Both the position numbers and the translations under genes were made by a program. The notes beneath the pieces were generated by a model. It was given only the letters and a program-made list of their open reading frames with translations, made no database searches and was not told the origin of the DNA. 64,000 bases of DNA from 21-14-0-10-47-8 sp966211455 (GTDB taxonomy: Bacteria; Bdellovibrionota; Bdellovibrionia; Bdellovibrionales; Bdellovibrionaceae): the NCBI GenBank assembly GCA_966211455.1, contig CBIHNI010000001.1, positions 62,001 through 126,000 on the forward strand, written 5' to 3'. Numbering within the stretch: the stretch's first letter is position 1; the number at the start of each line of letters is the position of its first letter. This document shows positions 7,081 through 16,404 of the stretch, in pieces.

Positions 7081-8289
7081 ATGCGGTTGAATTTACGTGG
7101 GAAAAAGAAGGTGGGCCTGGTATTAAGTGGCGGCGGAATCAAGGCCGCGGCTTTTCATATCGGGGTGTGTCTGGCCCTTCGCGAGAAAGGTTTCCGTTTC
7201 GCCGGCGGCACCAAAGAGCAAGTCAAACGCAACTTCCCTGATGACGATCCAATGACCATTCGTCTTTATGTTGGGTCCAGCGCCGGATCTTTTGTCGCTT
7301 CGGCCTTGGCTGCCGGTTACAGTCTTGAAGCTTTGGTGAAAGCGTTTGAAATGTCGGCAACCGGAACATCCGTTAAAGGCACCGATCATTCTTTCGGGCA
7401 CTTGAAACCCTTCAGTTACAAAGAGTTCTTCACCATCAATAGCAGCAATATTTTAAAGTCTTTGCCGCTTGGGGTCCTGCGCCGTTCCGTTTTGTCCGGC
7501 GGTCTGGAAGCTTTGATCAAGGACCGATTTAAAGTGAACGGATTTTTCACCGCCCACGGGGTGGAAAAGTATCTTCGCGAGTACGCTTTATCGCACAACG
7601 AATTTCGTCAGCTGGGAACCGAGCTGTTTATCATCGGCACCCAACTGAACCACTCACGCAAAGCGATCTTCGGGAACTTTCCGGAAAATGAAAAGACCCG
7701 GACCTTGATGTACGTCAATTACGCCAAGATCTCGGAAGCTGTTGCCGCCTCGGTCAGTCTGCCACCGGTTTTTGCTCCGTTTAAGATCAACCGACCCGAT
7801 GGTCGCGAGATGTATTTCTTTGATGGCGAAATCCGCGATTCTTTGTCGACCCATGTGGCGTCTGATCACGGCGCCGATCTGATTATAGGAAGCTATTCGT
7901 ACCAGCCTTATCACTTCACCCCGGAAATCGGCAGCCTTCACAATTACGGGATTCCCGTCATTTTAAACCAGGCTTTGTACCAGGTGATTCAGCAAAAGAT
8001 CGATCGCCACATCCATTATAAGAACGACATCGGTGCGATTTACGATTCGATCGAAGGGTATTGCCGCCAGCATAAAGTGGCCGACGACCACCGCGAGCGG
8101 ATTTTGAAGATCATCCGCGACCGCGTGAATTACAAACCCGAGGTCGATTATATTTACATCCACCCCCGATCGCAAAATCACGAGATGTTCTTTGCCGATC
8201 ATTTTTCACTGAACACTTCGGTTCTGGAAAAAATCGTGCGCGCCGGATTTAAATCAGCGATCAGCCAGCTTCGCAACTATGATCTATAA
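7081..8289 (+). CDS. Patatin-like phospholipase
   Basis: Patatin-family lipid acyl hydrolases use a Ser-Asp dyad. From ATG 7081 the protein has 402 residues. The oxyanion glycine loop is LSGGGIKAAAF (residues 15-25). The nucleophile elbow GSSAGS gives catalytic S67, and the dyad partner is D248 in DGE. No signal peptide is seen, so it is probably cytosolic, membrane-associated or exported by another route. The open frame extends upstream to 6997 with Met at 6997 and 7021; that extension looks unlike the family and no start has a strong ribosome site, so the N-terminus is uncertain. It is convergent with the PilZ gene, 15 bases away. Predators often encode such lipases, but a role in predation is only inferred. 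Confidence 0.88.
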   Translation: MRLNLRGKKKVGLVLSGGGIKAAAFHIGVCLALREKGFRFAGGTKEQVKRNFPDDDPMTIRLYVGSSAGSFVASALAAGYSLEALVKAFEMSATGTSVKGTDHSFGHLKPFSYKEFFTINSSNILKSLPLGVLRRSVLSGGLEALIKDRFKVNGFFTAHGVEKYLREYALSHNEFRQLGTELFIIGTQLNHSRKAIFGNFPENEKTRTLMYVNYAKISEAVAASVSLPPVFAPFKINRPDGREMYFFDGEIRDSLSTHVASDHGADLIIGSYSYQPYHFTPEIGSLHNYGIPVILNQALYQVIQQKIDRHIHYKNDIGAIYDSIEGYCRQHKVADDHRERILKIIRDRVNYKPEVDYIYIHPRSQNHEMFFADHFSLNTSVLEKIVRAGFKSAISQLRNYDL

Positions 8290-8304
8290 AGGAATCCGTC
8301 AGCT

Positions 8305-8973
8305 TTAAGATTTGGCCGGGTCTTGCCGGCCGCTGAGCTCCATTTGGGTCTCCAAACAAAGCAGCTTCAGACGATTGATGGTGCTGGGACTCATGTGGAC
8401 GAATTTCAATCCAAAGATGCCCTCTTCCATAATATGTACGACCGATGCGTCCACGGGTAAAAGCTTTCCTTTTCCCCACTGAATCGAACCCTTCATCACC
8501 GATCCGATCGACAGTCGCCGTGGATTTCGCCAATGAATACGCGCCCCGCCCGAGCTGATTTCAATAATGCGAACCTGCTGATTGATTTCAATATTTCGGA
8601 TCGTACTGATGTAATAGGTCACATCATGGCTCACCGGGATCTGAATGCGAAAAGCTTCGCGTCGGTTCAATTTGTAAAACTGCTGGTCGCTCAGCAAACT
8701 CCACACCCCATCTTTTTTCTTGGCCCGCGTGGTGATGAAGTAGCGCTCTTTGTTCAGATAAAACAGAGCCGTGATCTTTTCAAAGTCCCGGGGTTCCGGC
8801 CCTTCGATGTAACCATGAATATCGAGCGAATCATCGACATGAGTCGCCCGAAACTGGAACAGTTGGTTTTTGCTATTTTTCAGAAAGATTTGAATCTTCT
8901 GTTTAATCGCCCCTTGAAGAATCTTCTTTCGATCAACTTTCGAAAAGATTCTTTCAAAGGGGGATTTGGCCAT
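8305..8973 (-). CDS. PilZ-domain protein, c-di-GMP receptor candidate
   Basis: A 222-residue cytoplasmic protein. The C-terminal half is a PilZ domain with both c-di-GMP-binding motifs: RREAFR (104-109, the RxxxR element) and EISSGG (138-143, the D/NxSxxG element with Glu first). The N-terminal 100 residues resemble a YcgR-like flanking domain. PilZ proteins change partner binding when c-di-GMP binds. Its ATG shares one base with the stop of nuoN (TAATG), so it is the last gene of the complex I operon and is probably translationally coupled. Nothing in its sequence explains a respiratory role. Confidence 0.88.
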   Translation of the reverse strand: MAKSPFERIFSKVDRKKILQGAIKQKIQIFLKNSKNQLFQFRATHVDDSLDIHGYIEGPEPRDFEKITALFYLNKERYFITTRAKKKDGVWSLLSDQQFYKLNRREAFRIQIPVSHDVTYYISTIRNIEINQQVRIIEISSGGARIHWRNPRRLSIGSVMKGSIQWGKGKLLPVDASVVHIMEEGIFGLKFVHMSPSTINRLKLLCLETQMELSGRQDPAKS

Positions 8974-10433
8974 TAAGAAAGGGCCTTTTCGAAAAGGTCA
9001 AAGACCGGTCCTGAAACCAAGCCCAAGAACACAACCAAGATCGCAGAAATAATGATCGCGGTGCGTGTCGCGTTCATCGAAACCGGTGCTTCTTGAGCAT
9101 CGCCTTCTTTCATGTACATCACGACGATTGGACGCAGATAATAATAGACGCTGATCACAGAATTGATCACGCCCCACAACGCCAACCAGATCAAACCTTC
9201 GCCGATCGCGGCCGTGAAGACATAGAACTTACCGAAAAATCCGACTGTTGGCGGGATGCCGGCCAAAGACAGCAAGAAAACGGTCAAGCACAGGGCCATC
9301 ACTGGACGTTTGCGTGCGTAACCCGCCAGATCTTCGATCTGAACGATGGTGTTTTCGTTTCGCTCCATCAAAGTCACAACCGCGAAGGCACCCAAAGTCA
9401 TCAACGAGTACGCAGCCAAATAGAAGATCACGCCCGACGCACCAAACGAAGTGTCGTCGCTGACGCCGGCGGTGATCAATCCGACCAGCAAATAACCCGA
9501 GTGAGAAACGCTCGAGTACGCCAGCATTCGCTTAAAGTTATTCTGCAGAATCGCCGCCACGTTTCCGACCAACATGGTGATGACCGCAAGCCATTGCAGG
9601 ATATCCAGCAAGTTTTCAGATCCAACCAATGATTTGGTGTAAATCAATCGCAAGAAGGCCGCAAAGCTCACCGCTTTCACCGCCGTCGCCATGTAGCTGG
9701 TGTGCGGGGTTGGGGCGCCCTGATAAACGTCCGGCGTCCACGCGTGGAACGGAACGATTGAAACTTTGAAGCAAAATCCGATCACCATCAGCGTGATACC
9801 AAAGACAAAGATGCGAGATGAGGTGATCAGTTCAGATGTCTTGCTGATAACCATCGGCAGGTAAGTGCTGCCCACGCTTCCGAAGATAAAAGCGATGCCG
9901 TACAAGAAAATCGCCGAAGCGAAGCTTCCCAAGATAAAGTATTTGATCGCCGCTTCTTTTGAAAGCTTCTGCTCGTGCGACATCGCGATCATCAGGTAAA
10001 GCGCCAAAGACATGGTTTCAAGACCGATGAAGATCATCAAAAGATCCTGTGCCGAAACCAAGATCAACATCCCGATCGCCGAGCTTAAAGCCAAGAACAT
10101 CAGCTCTGAAAACTGTTCGCCGGTCGTCGCGGCGTTATCGTACATCAAAAGCAAAGCACCGGCTGTCGAAAGCAGTGCGATCAAGCCCATCCAGCGCGTG
10201 ATTCCGTCTAAAACCAAAGCATCAGCAAATGCTGTTGCGCCCGATCCAGACACGATCAAAAGCAAAACGATCGCGGCGAAGATGCCGCCCAAACCTTGAA
10301 TCAAGGTTGCGGTCGGGCTTTGCTCGACGTTGCCTTTTAGAACTTTCACCGTGATCGGAATGATGCTCGCCAAAAACAAGGCGATCATCGGAGAGATCAG
10401 AAGAATATCGCCAATCCCAATGTTGAAGTTCAT
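8973..10433 (-). CDS. nuoN: NADH-quinone oxidoreductase subunit N
   Basis: Antiporter-like membrane subunit of respiratory complex I, 486 residues, close to the family length. It shows many hydrophobic helices and the family block AWTPDVYQGAPTP around residue 245, followed by a lysine-containing helix. It contributes to proton translocation in the inner membrane. The ATG overlaps the nuoM stop by one base (TAATG), and its own stop overlaps the PilZ start in the same way. Confidence 0.96.
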   Translation of the reverse strand: MNFNIGIGDILLISPMIALFLASIIPITVKVLKGNVEQSPTATLIQGLGGIFAAIVLLLIVSGSGATAFADALVLDGITRWMGLIALLSTAGALLLMYDNAATTGEQFSELMFLALSSAIGMLILVSAQDLLMIFIGLETMSLALYLMIAMSHEQKLSKEAAIKYFILGSFASAIFLYGIAFIFGSVGSTYLPMVISKTSELITSSRIFVFGITLMVIGFCFKVSIVPFHAWTPDVYQGAPTPHTSYMATAVKAVSFAAFLRLIYTKSLVGSENLLDILQWLAVITMLVGNVAAILQNNFKRMLAYSSVSHSGYLLVGLITAGVSDDTSFGASGVIFYLAAYSLMTLGAFAVVTLMERNENTIVQIEDLAGYARKRPVMALCLTVFLLSLAGIPPTVGFFGKFYVFTAAIGEGLIWLALWGVINSVISVYYYLRPIVVMYMKEGDAQEAPVSMNATRTAIIISAILVVFLGLVSGPVFDLFEKALS

Positions 10434-11992
10434 TATTGATCTCCTTTATGCTCGGCCTGCAAGTTTTCGGTCGAAGCCTGATCCATCACCGTCAGCTGAT
10501 AGTTATTTTTGGTTTGAACCAATTTATCGATGCTGGCTTTTGAATAATCCAAGAAGTGATTTGGGAACAATCCCATCCAGAAGACCATCAAAACCAGCGG
10601 CGCCATCACCACCAGTTCGCGCCATCCCAAATCGTGAAGCGGATGCTTTTCGTCTTTCACCAGCTCGCCTTTTTCACCGAAGAAGACGCGCTTAAACATC
10701 CACAACATGTAAACGGCCCCCAGCACCACGCCCGAAACCGCAACGTACGCAAAAGCCGGATGCGCCTGGAAGGTCCCAAGCAAAATCAAGAATTCGCCGA
10801 CGAAGCCGTTCGTCAAAGGCACCGCGATCGAAGACAGGGTGATAATAAAGAAACAGATCGTAAACAGCGGAAGCACCGCCGCTAAGCCTCCGTACTTGGC
10901 AATTTCACGCGAATGCGTGCGCTCGTAGATCATACCGACCAACAAGAACAAAGCACCCGTCGAAACACCGTGATTCAACATCTGATACAAGCTTCCGCCA
11001 ATACCGTATTCGTTGAACACGAAAAGTCCGATCAAAACGTAACCCATGTGCGAAACTGACGAGTAAGCGACCAGTTTCTTGATATCGGGTTGAACCATCG
11101 CGACCAGGGCTCCGTACACAATGCCGATCGTTCCGACCAGCAAGAAGAGCCATGCCCAGTATTCGGCCGCCTCTGGGAACATCGGGATCGTCCAGCGAAG
11201 GAATCCGTAAGTTCCCATCTTTAGCATCACACCGGCCAGAATCACCGAGCCCGGAGTCGGCGCTTCCACGTGCGCATCTGGCAACCAAGTGTGGAATGGG
11301 AAAACTGGAACTTTGATCGCAAATGCCAAAGCAAATGCAAAGAAAAGCAAAGTTTGCAGACTGAAGAATTGGTTTCCAACAAATGGAATGTCCAATTTAT
11401 AGAAGTCCAAGATGCTGGCGCTCATTTGGCCGAAAGCTTCTTGGGTCAGGAACATCATATAGATGATCGCCACCAACATCAGAAGCGATCCGATCATGGT
11501 GTAGATGAAGAACTTGACCGTCGCATAGATTCTTCGTGTGCCACCCCAGATCCCGATCATGAAATACATCGGAACCAGTGAAAGCTCCCAGAATAGATAG
11601 AAGAAAACCGCGTCCATCGCCAAGAACGTTCCCAGCATCGCCGTTTGCAGAACGAACAACGAAACATGGAAGCCCTTGACACGATTTTCGATCGCCGTCC
11701 AAGAGCCCAAAATAATGATCGGGGTCAGGAATGTCGTCAGCAGCACCAGCCACAAAGACAATCCATCAATCCCGAAGAAATATGTGATCCCGAAACGCTC
11801 GATCCAAGGGTAACGCTCGACCATTTGAAGAGCAGCGGAACCCGGTTGGAATCTTTGCAGAATCACCAGGCTCACGATGAATTCAATCATCGACAGACCC
11901 AGTGCCAGCGGACGCAAGGTCGATTCCTTGGGCCACAAGGTGAGGATCAAGGCGAACAGAAGCGGTAAAAATACGACGGCCGTTAATAACAT
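10433..11992 (-). CDS. nuoM: NADH-quinone oxidoreductase subunit M
   Basis: Second antiporter-like membrane subunit of complex I, 519 residues. It carries the family blocks FGIDGLSLWLVLLTTFLTP near residue 75, FHTWLPDAHVEAPTPGS near 235 and KKLVAYSSVSHMGYV near 305. It is part of the proton-pumping arm. It starts eight bases after the nuoL stop and overlaps nuoN by one base. A hydrophilic tail of about 30 residues follows the last helix. Confidence 0.97.
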   Translation of the reverse strand: MLLTAVVFLPLLFALILTLWPKESTLRPLALGLSMIEFIVSLVILQRFQPGSAALQMVERYPWIERFGITYFFGIDGLSLWLVLLTTFLTPIIILGSWTAIENRVKGFHVSLFVLQTAMLGTFLAMDAVFFYLFWELSLVPMYFMIGIWGGTRRIYATVKFFIYTMIGSLLMLVAIIYMMFLTQEAFGQMSASILDFYKLDIPFVGNQFFSLQTLLFFAFALAFAIKVPVFPFHTWLPDAHVEAPTPGSVILAGVMLKMGTYGFLRWTIPMFPEAAEYWAWLFLLVGTIGIVYGALVAMVQPDIKKLVAYSSVSHMGYVLIGLFVFNEYGIGGSLYQMLNHGVSTGALFLLVGMIYERTHSREIAKYGGLAAVLPLFTICFFIITLSSIAVPLTNGFVGEFLILLGTFQAHPAFAYVAVSGVVLGAVYMLWMFKRVFFGEKGELVKDEKHPLHDLGWRELVVMAPLVLMVFWMGLFPNHFLDYSKASIDKLVQTKNNYQLTVMDQASTENLQAEHKGDQ

Positions 11993-11999
11993 TTTAAAC

Positions 12000-13928
12000 C
12001 TACCTCACCAAAATAAAGGACAAAGTCAAAACCACGCCAATCGCGATGTACATGGCATATTGTTGAATATTGCCATTTTGAAAACCGCGAACCAGGGCGC
12101 CCCCGCCCTTCACGACATCGCCCACCAGGTAAGTGGTTTTATCGATGACGTTGACGTCGATGTAATACCAAAGGTCTTTGCTGAATCGGACCAGCGGATT
12201 GATAATCCCCGCAAAGTACAATTCGTCGACGAAATATTTGTTGTACACCAAGTTGTAAACGCCCTTGATGCTTTCGGCGAAACGCTTCGGCTTTTCCGGA
12301 GCTTGCACGTAGAAGTGATAAGCCAAGAAAGCGGAAATCGTCGCCAGACCTACCGAAACACCCATCAAGCCGAACTCGACAGAGGCCTCTGCATGAGCCA
12401 TTTCCGGAACTTTGATCGAATGCTCAAGCCAGTGTTCCCAAACATTCGGGATGTGGCCCAAGACTTCGCCGATCACGTGCGGGATTCCGATCCAACCGCC
12501 GATGATCGAAAGGATTCCCAAAACGATCAATGGAATCGCCATGCTTGGTGGCGATTCGTGCGGGTGAATGTCTTTCGGAACGCGGCTCTGCCCCCAGAAG
12601 GTCAAAGCCATCAAACGAGTCATATAGAAAGCCGTCAGTGTCGCGCCGATCGCACCCATCGCCCACAAACCAATGTGACCAAACGGAGAGTGGAACGACA
12701 TCCACAAGATTTCGTCCTTCGAAAAGAATCCGGCGAAGGGCGGAATTCCGATAATCGCCAACCAACCAAAGAAGAAAGTCCAATGCGTGATCGGCATGTA
12801 CTTTTTCAGACCACCCATTTTTCGGATGTCTTGCTCTTCGTGCATGGCATGGATCACTGAACCGGAACCCAAGAACATCAGCGCCTTAAAGAACGCGTGG
12901 GTCATCAAGTGGAACATCGCCGCGCCAAACGCACCCACACCGCAAGCCAGGAACATGTAGCCCAGTTGCGATACGGTTGAATAAGCCAAAACTTTTTTGA
13001 TATCCCATTGGGTCAGACCAATCGTCGCCGCCAAAACCGCTGTTGCCGCACCGATGATCGCAATCACCATCAAGGTGTTTGGCGCCATAATGAACAAAGG
13101 ATTCAAACGAACGATCATATAAACGCCCGCGGTCACCATGGTCGCCGCGTGGATCAGCGCCGATACTGGTGTCGGACCCGCCATCGCATCTGGCAGCCAA
13201 ACATAAAGCGGAATCTGCGCTGATTTACCGGTTGCACCGACGAACAGGAACAAAGTTCCCAATGTCAAAGCACCCATCCAAGCCGTTTCCGGTGTTGCCG
13301 GAACCAACGAATTGATTTCAGAGAAATTCAAAGTTCCGAAGGTCAGGAACAAAGTGAACATGCCAAGCAAGAAAGCCGCGTCCCCGATACGATTTGTAAC
13401 GAAGGCTTTCATTCCGGCCGCGGCTTTGTCTTTGTCCGTGAACCAGAAGCCGATCAAAAGATACGAGCAAAGGCCCACACCTTCCCAACCGACAAACATC
13501 ACAAGCAGGTTATCGCCCAGAACCAAAAGCAACATGTTGAACAAGAACAGATTCAGGTAAGCAAAGTATTTTGCCACACCCTTATCGTGGTGCATGTAAC
13601 CGATACTGAAAAGATGGATCAAAGAACCAACGCCCGTGATGATCAAAATCATGATGGCGCTGATCGCATCGACCACAAAGCTCATGTCGGCTTTAAATTT
13701 ACCCATCGCAATCCATTCAAAGAAATGAACGCTGATGCGGCGGCTTTCTTCCGGCATTCCGACCAGATCAACCACCAAAAGGATCGAGCTGATAAACGAA
13801 ATCGCCGCCATGCAGGTTGCGATGGTGCCGGCGACATTTGCCGAATGTTTTTTATAACGAAGCCCGTTGATCAGAAATCCGATCAAAGGAGCAAGAATCA
13901 AGGTGGCCATCAAAGCTGTATGAGACAT
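12000..13928 (-). CDS. nuoL: NADH-quinone oxidoreductase subunit L
   Basis: Largest antiporter-like subunit of complex I, 642 residues. Family blocks include FVGWEGVGLCSYLLIGFW near residue 145, WLPDAMAGPTPVSALIHAAT near 245 and KKVLAYSTVSQLGYMF near 315. The C-terminal part matches the long lateral helix of the family, ending in a membrane helix. It helps drive proton translocation. It lies seven bases after nuoK in the operon. A long plus-strand open frame covers this region and is judged an antisense artefact. Confidence 0.97.
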   Translation of the reverse strand: MSHTALMATLILAPLIGFLINGLRYKKHSANVAGTIATCMAAISFISSILLVVDLVGMPEESRRISVHFFEWIAMGKFKADMSFVVDAISAIMILIITGVGSLIHLFSIGYMHHDKGVAKYFAYLNLFLFNMLLLVLGDNLLVMFVGWEGVGLCSYLLIGFWFTDKDKAAAGMKAFVTNRIGDAAFLLGMFTLFLTFGTLNFSEINSLVPATPETAWMGALTLGTLFLFVGATGKSAQIPLYVWLPDAMAGPTPVSALIHAATMVTAGVYMIVRLNPLFIMAPNTLMVIAIIGAATAVLAATIGLTQWDIKKVLAYSTVSQLGYMFLACGVGAFGAAMFHLMTHAFFKALMFLGSGSVIHAMHEEQDIRKMGGLKKYMPITHWTFFFGWLAIIGIPPFAGFFSKDEILWMSFHSPFGHIGLWAMGAIGATLTAFYMTRLMALTFWGQSRVPKDIHPHESPPSMAIPLIVLGILSIIGGWIGIPHVIGEVLGHIPNVWEHWLEHSIKVPEMAHAEASVEFGLMGVSVGLATISAFLAYHFYVQAPEKPKRFAESIKGVYNLVYNKYFVDELYFAGIINPLVRFSKDLWYYIDVNVIDKTTYLVGDVVKGGGALVRGFQNGNIQQYAMYIAIGVVLTLSFILVR

Positions 13929-13935
13929 GTCAGAC

Positions 13936-14262
13936 TTATCCTTTCAAATGCTCGAAGAAACGGATGTTCACTTCTTTAAATCGCTTGAAGATCGAAACCA
14001 CCAAAGCCAATCCGACCGCCGCTTCGGCCGCCGCGATTGTCATAACGAAGAAAACCATGATTTGGCCTTCGACTTTTCCCGAATATCGGCTGAAAGCCAC
14101 AAAGCTCAGGTTCACCGCATTCAGCATCAGCTCGATCGACATCAGAAGAACGATGGCATTTCGGCGAAGCAGAACCCCGGCCATACCGACCACAAACAAG
14201 AAAGCAGACAAAATCAGATAATGATTAATCGTGATTGTGTCGACGAAATCAGTGCTTAGCAT
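13936..14262 (-). CDS. nuoK: NADH-quinone oxidoreductase subunit K
   Basis: Small membrane subunit of complex I with three helices. From ATG 14262 it has 108 residues, close to the usual 100. The core motif MSIELMLNAVNL contains the conserved membrane glutamate. The frame is open upstream to 14307, but AAAGGGGGAAC sits six bases before ATG 14262 and the extra 15 residues do not match the family. Its start overlaps the end of nuoJ by 14 bases. Confidence 0.96.
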   Translation of the reverse strand: MLSTDFVDTITINHYLILSAFLFVVGMAGVLLRRNAIVLLMSIELMLNAVNLSFVAFSRYSGKVEGQIMVFFVMTIAAAEAAVGLALVVSIFKRFKEVNIRFFEHLKG

Positions 14263-14785
14263 GAGTTCCCCCTTTACTGCGCGACAAAGCGACGGCTCCA
14301 ACCGCAACGATCAAAAGCAGAACTCCAAGCGCTTCAAAACCGAACAGATATTGCGAAAACAAAAGTCGGCCCAGCTCTTTGGTGTTATCCCCATTTAAAG
14401 CCGCGGCCGTTTCGGTCGCCGGAATGTTGATCAGGTTATAAGAGCTGAGCATGATCGATCCAACGATCAAGCCACCCAACATCCCAACACAGGCCAGCTT
14501 CACGGCGCCGGTGATTTTCCCATGAGTGAAAGCCTGCAGTTCGTGTTTCAAGTCGAAAAGCATCAGAACCATCACAAAAAGAACCATGACGGCGCCGGCG
14601 TAAACGATCAGCTGAACACCTGCCAAAAAGTAAGCGTTCAAGGTCACAAACAAAGCCGATACACCCACCATGGTCATCGCCAAACTGAGGGCGCTGTAGA
14701 TTGGGTTGGTAACAGTCACAACAGTCAGCGCGCCGACGGCTGTGATGATGGCCAATATCCAAAAGAGAATTGAATCTGCTGACAC
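14249..14785 (-). CDS. nuoJ: NADH-quinone oxidoreductase subunit J
   Basis: Membrane subunit of complex I, 178 residues with five hydrophobic helices. The family block NPIYSALSLAMTMVGVSA is near residue 27, and AYFLAGVQLIVYAGAVMVLF near residue 51 includes the conserved helix with a pi-bulge. It overlaps nuoK by 14 bases and follows nuoH by nine bases. In this cluster it comes directly after nuoH because nuoI is absent. Confidence 0.96.
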   Translation of the reverse strand: MSADSILFWILAIITAVGALTVVTVTNPIYSALSLAMTMVGVSALFVTLNAYFLAGVQLIVYAGAVMVLFVMVLMLFDLKHELQAFTHGKITGAVKLACVGMLGGLIVGSIMLSSYNLINIPATETAAALNGDNTKELGRLLFSQYLFGFEALGVLLLIVAVGAVALSRSKGGTHAKH

Positions 14786-14794
14786 TTTTTTCTC

Positions 14795-15952
14795 CTAGCT
14801 GTGAGCCACGAAAATCACGATGGCGGTTAAGATCGTGTTGAACAAAGCCCATGGCAACATGGTCTTCCAACCCAGATCCATCAATTGGTCATAACGGAAA
14901 CGTGGCAAAGTCCAACGAACTTGGATGAAGATCCACAAGAAGATCGCGAACTTCACGTTGAACGCCAAGAAGTGAATCAAGCCCGTCAACAAGCTTGCGC
15001 CTGTCGCCGTTGCCGTTACACCTTGGGCCCAAGCCAGAACCGATTCGTAAGTCACCCACGGAATATGCCAGCCACCCAAGAAGAAGGTGATCATCAAACC
15101 CGATGCCACCATCATGTGACCGTACTCACCGATGAAGAACAAAAGCATTTTGAATCCGCCGTATTCAACGTGGAAACCTGCAACCAGCTCGGCTTCGCCT
15201 TCCGCTAAGTCAAATGGCAGACGATTGGATTCGGCAAAAGTCGCCGCAAAGAAAATCACGGCCGCAAGCGGTTGATAGAAAATCCCCCAGTTCGGAAGGT
15301 TGATCGTGAAATCATTGCCCATGAATTTGAAATTCATCAGGCCTTCTTGCGCATTGATCATGTCGGTCAGATTGAAAGTTCCGTACATCATGATCACGCC
15401 AACAATCGAAAGACCCAGCGCCAATTCATAACTGATAATCTGCGCGCTGGCACGCAAAGCACCCAGCAAAGAATATTTATTTCCTGATCCCCAGCCGGCC
15501 ATCAAGATCGAGTACGCTGCCAAAGACGAAACGCCCAAGATGTAAACGATACCGACGTTGATTTCAAAACCCTGCCACAAGAACGTGTAAGGTCCCCACT
15601 TCTGTCCGAACATTTCAAAAGCATCGATGTGCACGGGCGCCGACAGCGGAATCGCCGCAAACGCCAAAGTCGCCGGCACCAAAGCCGCAACTGGTGCTGC
15701 GTAATACAAAAGCTTTACACCTTTTGCTGGAAAGAACTCTTCTTTGAAAAGGAACTTTACGGCATCGGCCAAAAGCTGAAGCAATCCCAAAGGACCGACG
15801 CGATTTGGACCGAAACGGTTTTGGATGAATGCCGAACCACGACGCTCCAACCAAACCAAGATTGGAACCGCTTGCACCATCAGCAAAAAGACGACGACAA
15901 GCTTAATACAGTTTACGGCAATTTGAAATGAATCCTGACCCATTAATCCCAC
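14795..15952 (-). CDS. nuoH: NADH-quinone oxidoreductase subunit H
   Basis: Membrane subunit at the junction with the peripheral arm, lining the quinone channel; 385 residues. Signature blocks WLERRGSAFIQNRFGPNR (near residue 30) and LAEGEAELVAGFHVEYG (near 250) are intact, including the charged residues near the quinone site. It starts inside the end of nuoA (10-base overlap). In E. coli nuoB, C/D, E, F and G lie between nuoA and nuoH; here none of them does. Confidence 0.97.
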   Translation of the reverse strand: MGLMGQDSFQIAVNCIKLVVVFLLMVQAVPILVWLERRGSAFIQNRFGPNRVGPLGLLQLLADAVKFLFKEEFFPAKGVKLLYYAAPVAALVPATLAFAAIPLSAPVHIDAFEMFGQKWGPYTFLWQGFEINVGIVYILGVSSLAAYSILMAGWGSGNKYSLLGALRASAQIISYELALGLSIVGVIMMYGTFNLTDMINAQEGLMNFKFMGNDFTINLPNWGIFYQPLAAVIFFAATFAESNRLPFDLAEGEAELVAGFHVEYGGFKMLLFFIGEYGHMMVASGLMITFFLGGWHIPWVTYESVLAWAQGVTATATGASLLTGLIHFLAFNVKFAIFLWIFIQVRWTLPRFRYDQLMDLGWKTMLPWALFNTILTAIVIFVAHS

Positions 15953-16308
15953 TCCAAAGCTTTGGATTTAACTTCCCAGAACAATCCGAAAATGAAGACC
16001 GCCAGGAAAACCAACATTGAAATCAAAACGAACAGACCCTGGCCTGATGAGATGAAATCTTTAAAGGTGGTTGCCCACGGATACATGAAGATAATTTCGA
16101 TATCGAAAATAATGAACAGGATCGCAGTCAGGTAGAATTTCACCGAAATTTTGGTGTCGCGTTTTTCCTGAACAGGGATACCGCACTCGTATGTTTCAAA
16201 CTTCACGGGATCGTAACTGCGTTTCCCCAGCTTTGAAGCTAAGAACAAAAGAAGACAGCCAAATAAGATAACAAAGATGGCAATAAATAGAATTCCACCC
16301 AAAGGCAT
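15943..16308 (-). CDS. nuoA: NADH-quinone oxidoreductase subunit A
   Basis: Small membrane subunit of complex I with three helices. From ATG 16308 it has 121 residues. The conserved loop contains FETYECGIPV with the family cysteine. The frame is open to 16395, but AGGAGGG precedes ATG 16308 by seven bases and the extension is not NuoA-like. It is the first gene of the membrane-arm operon, divergent from mfd, so its promoter should lie in 16309-16440. Confidence 0.95.
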   Translation of the reverse strand: MPLGGILFIAIFVILFGCLLLFLASKLGKRSYDPVKFETYECGIPVQEKRDTKISVKFYLTAILFIIFDIEIIFMYPWATTFKDFISSGQGLFVLISMLVFLAVFIFGLFWEVKSKALEWD

Positions 16309-16404
16309 GCGAGGACCCTCCTGCTGCGAAATCAAAGTAGCAATCGCGATTTCGACTGTACTATTGCGGCGGCCATTTAGACTAGTGTTTTCCACGAATT
16401 ATGA

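Noticed and set aside
11877..12860. A 327-codon plus-strand open frame opposite nuoL and nuoM
   Set aside because: Its residues are low-complexity with many His, Gln, Arg and Asn and match no family; it is the antisense of two well-supported genes.
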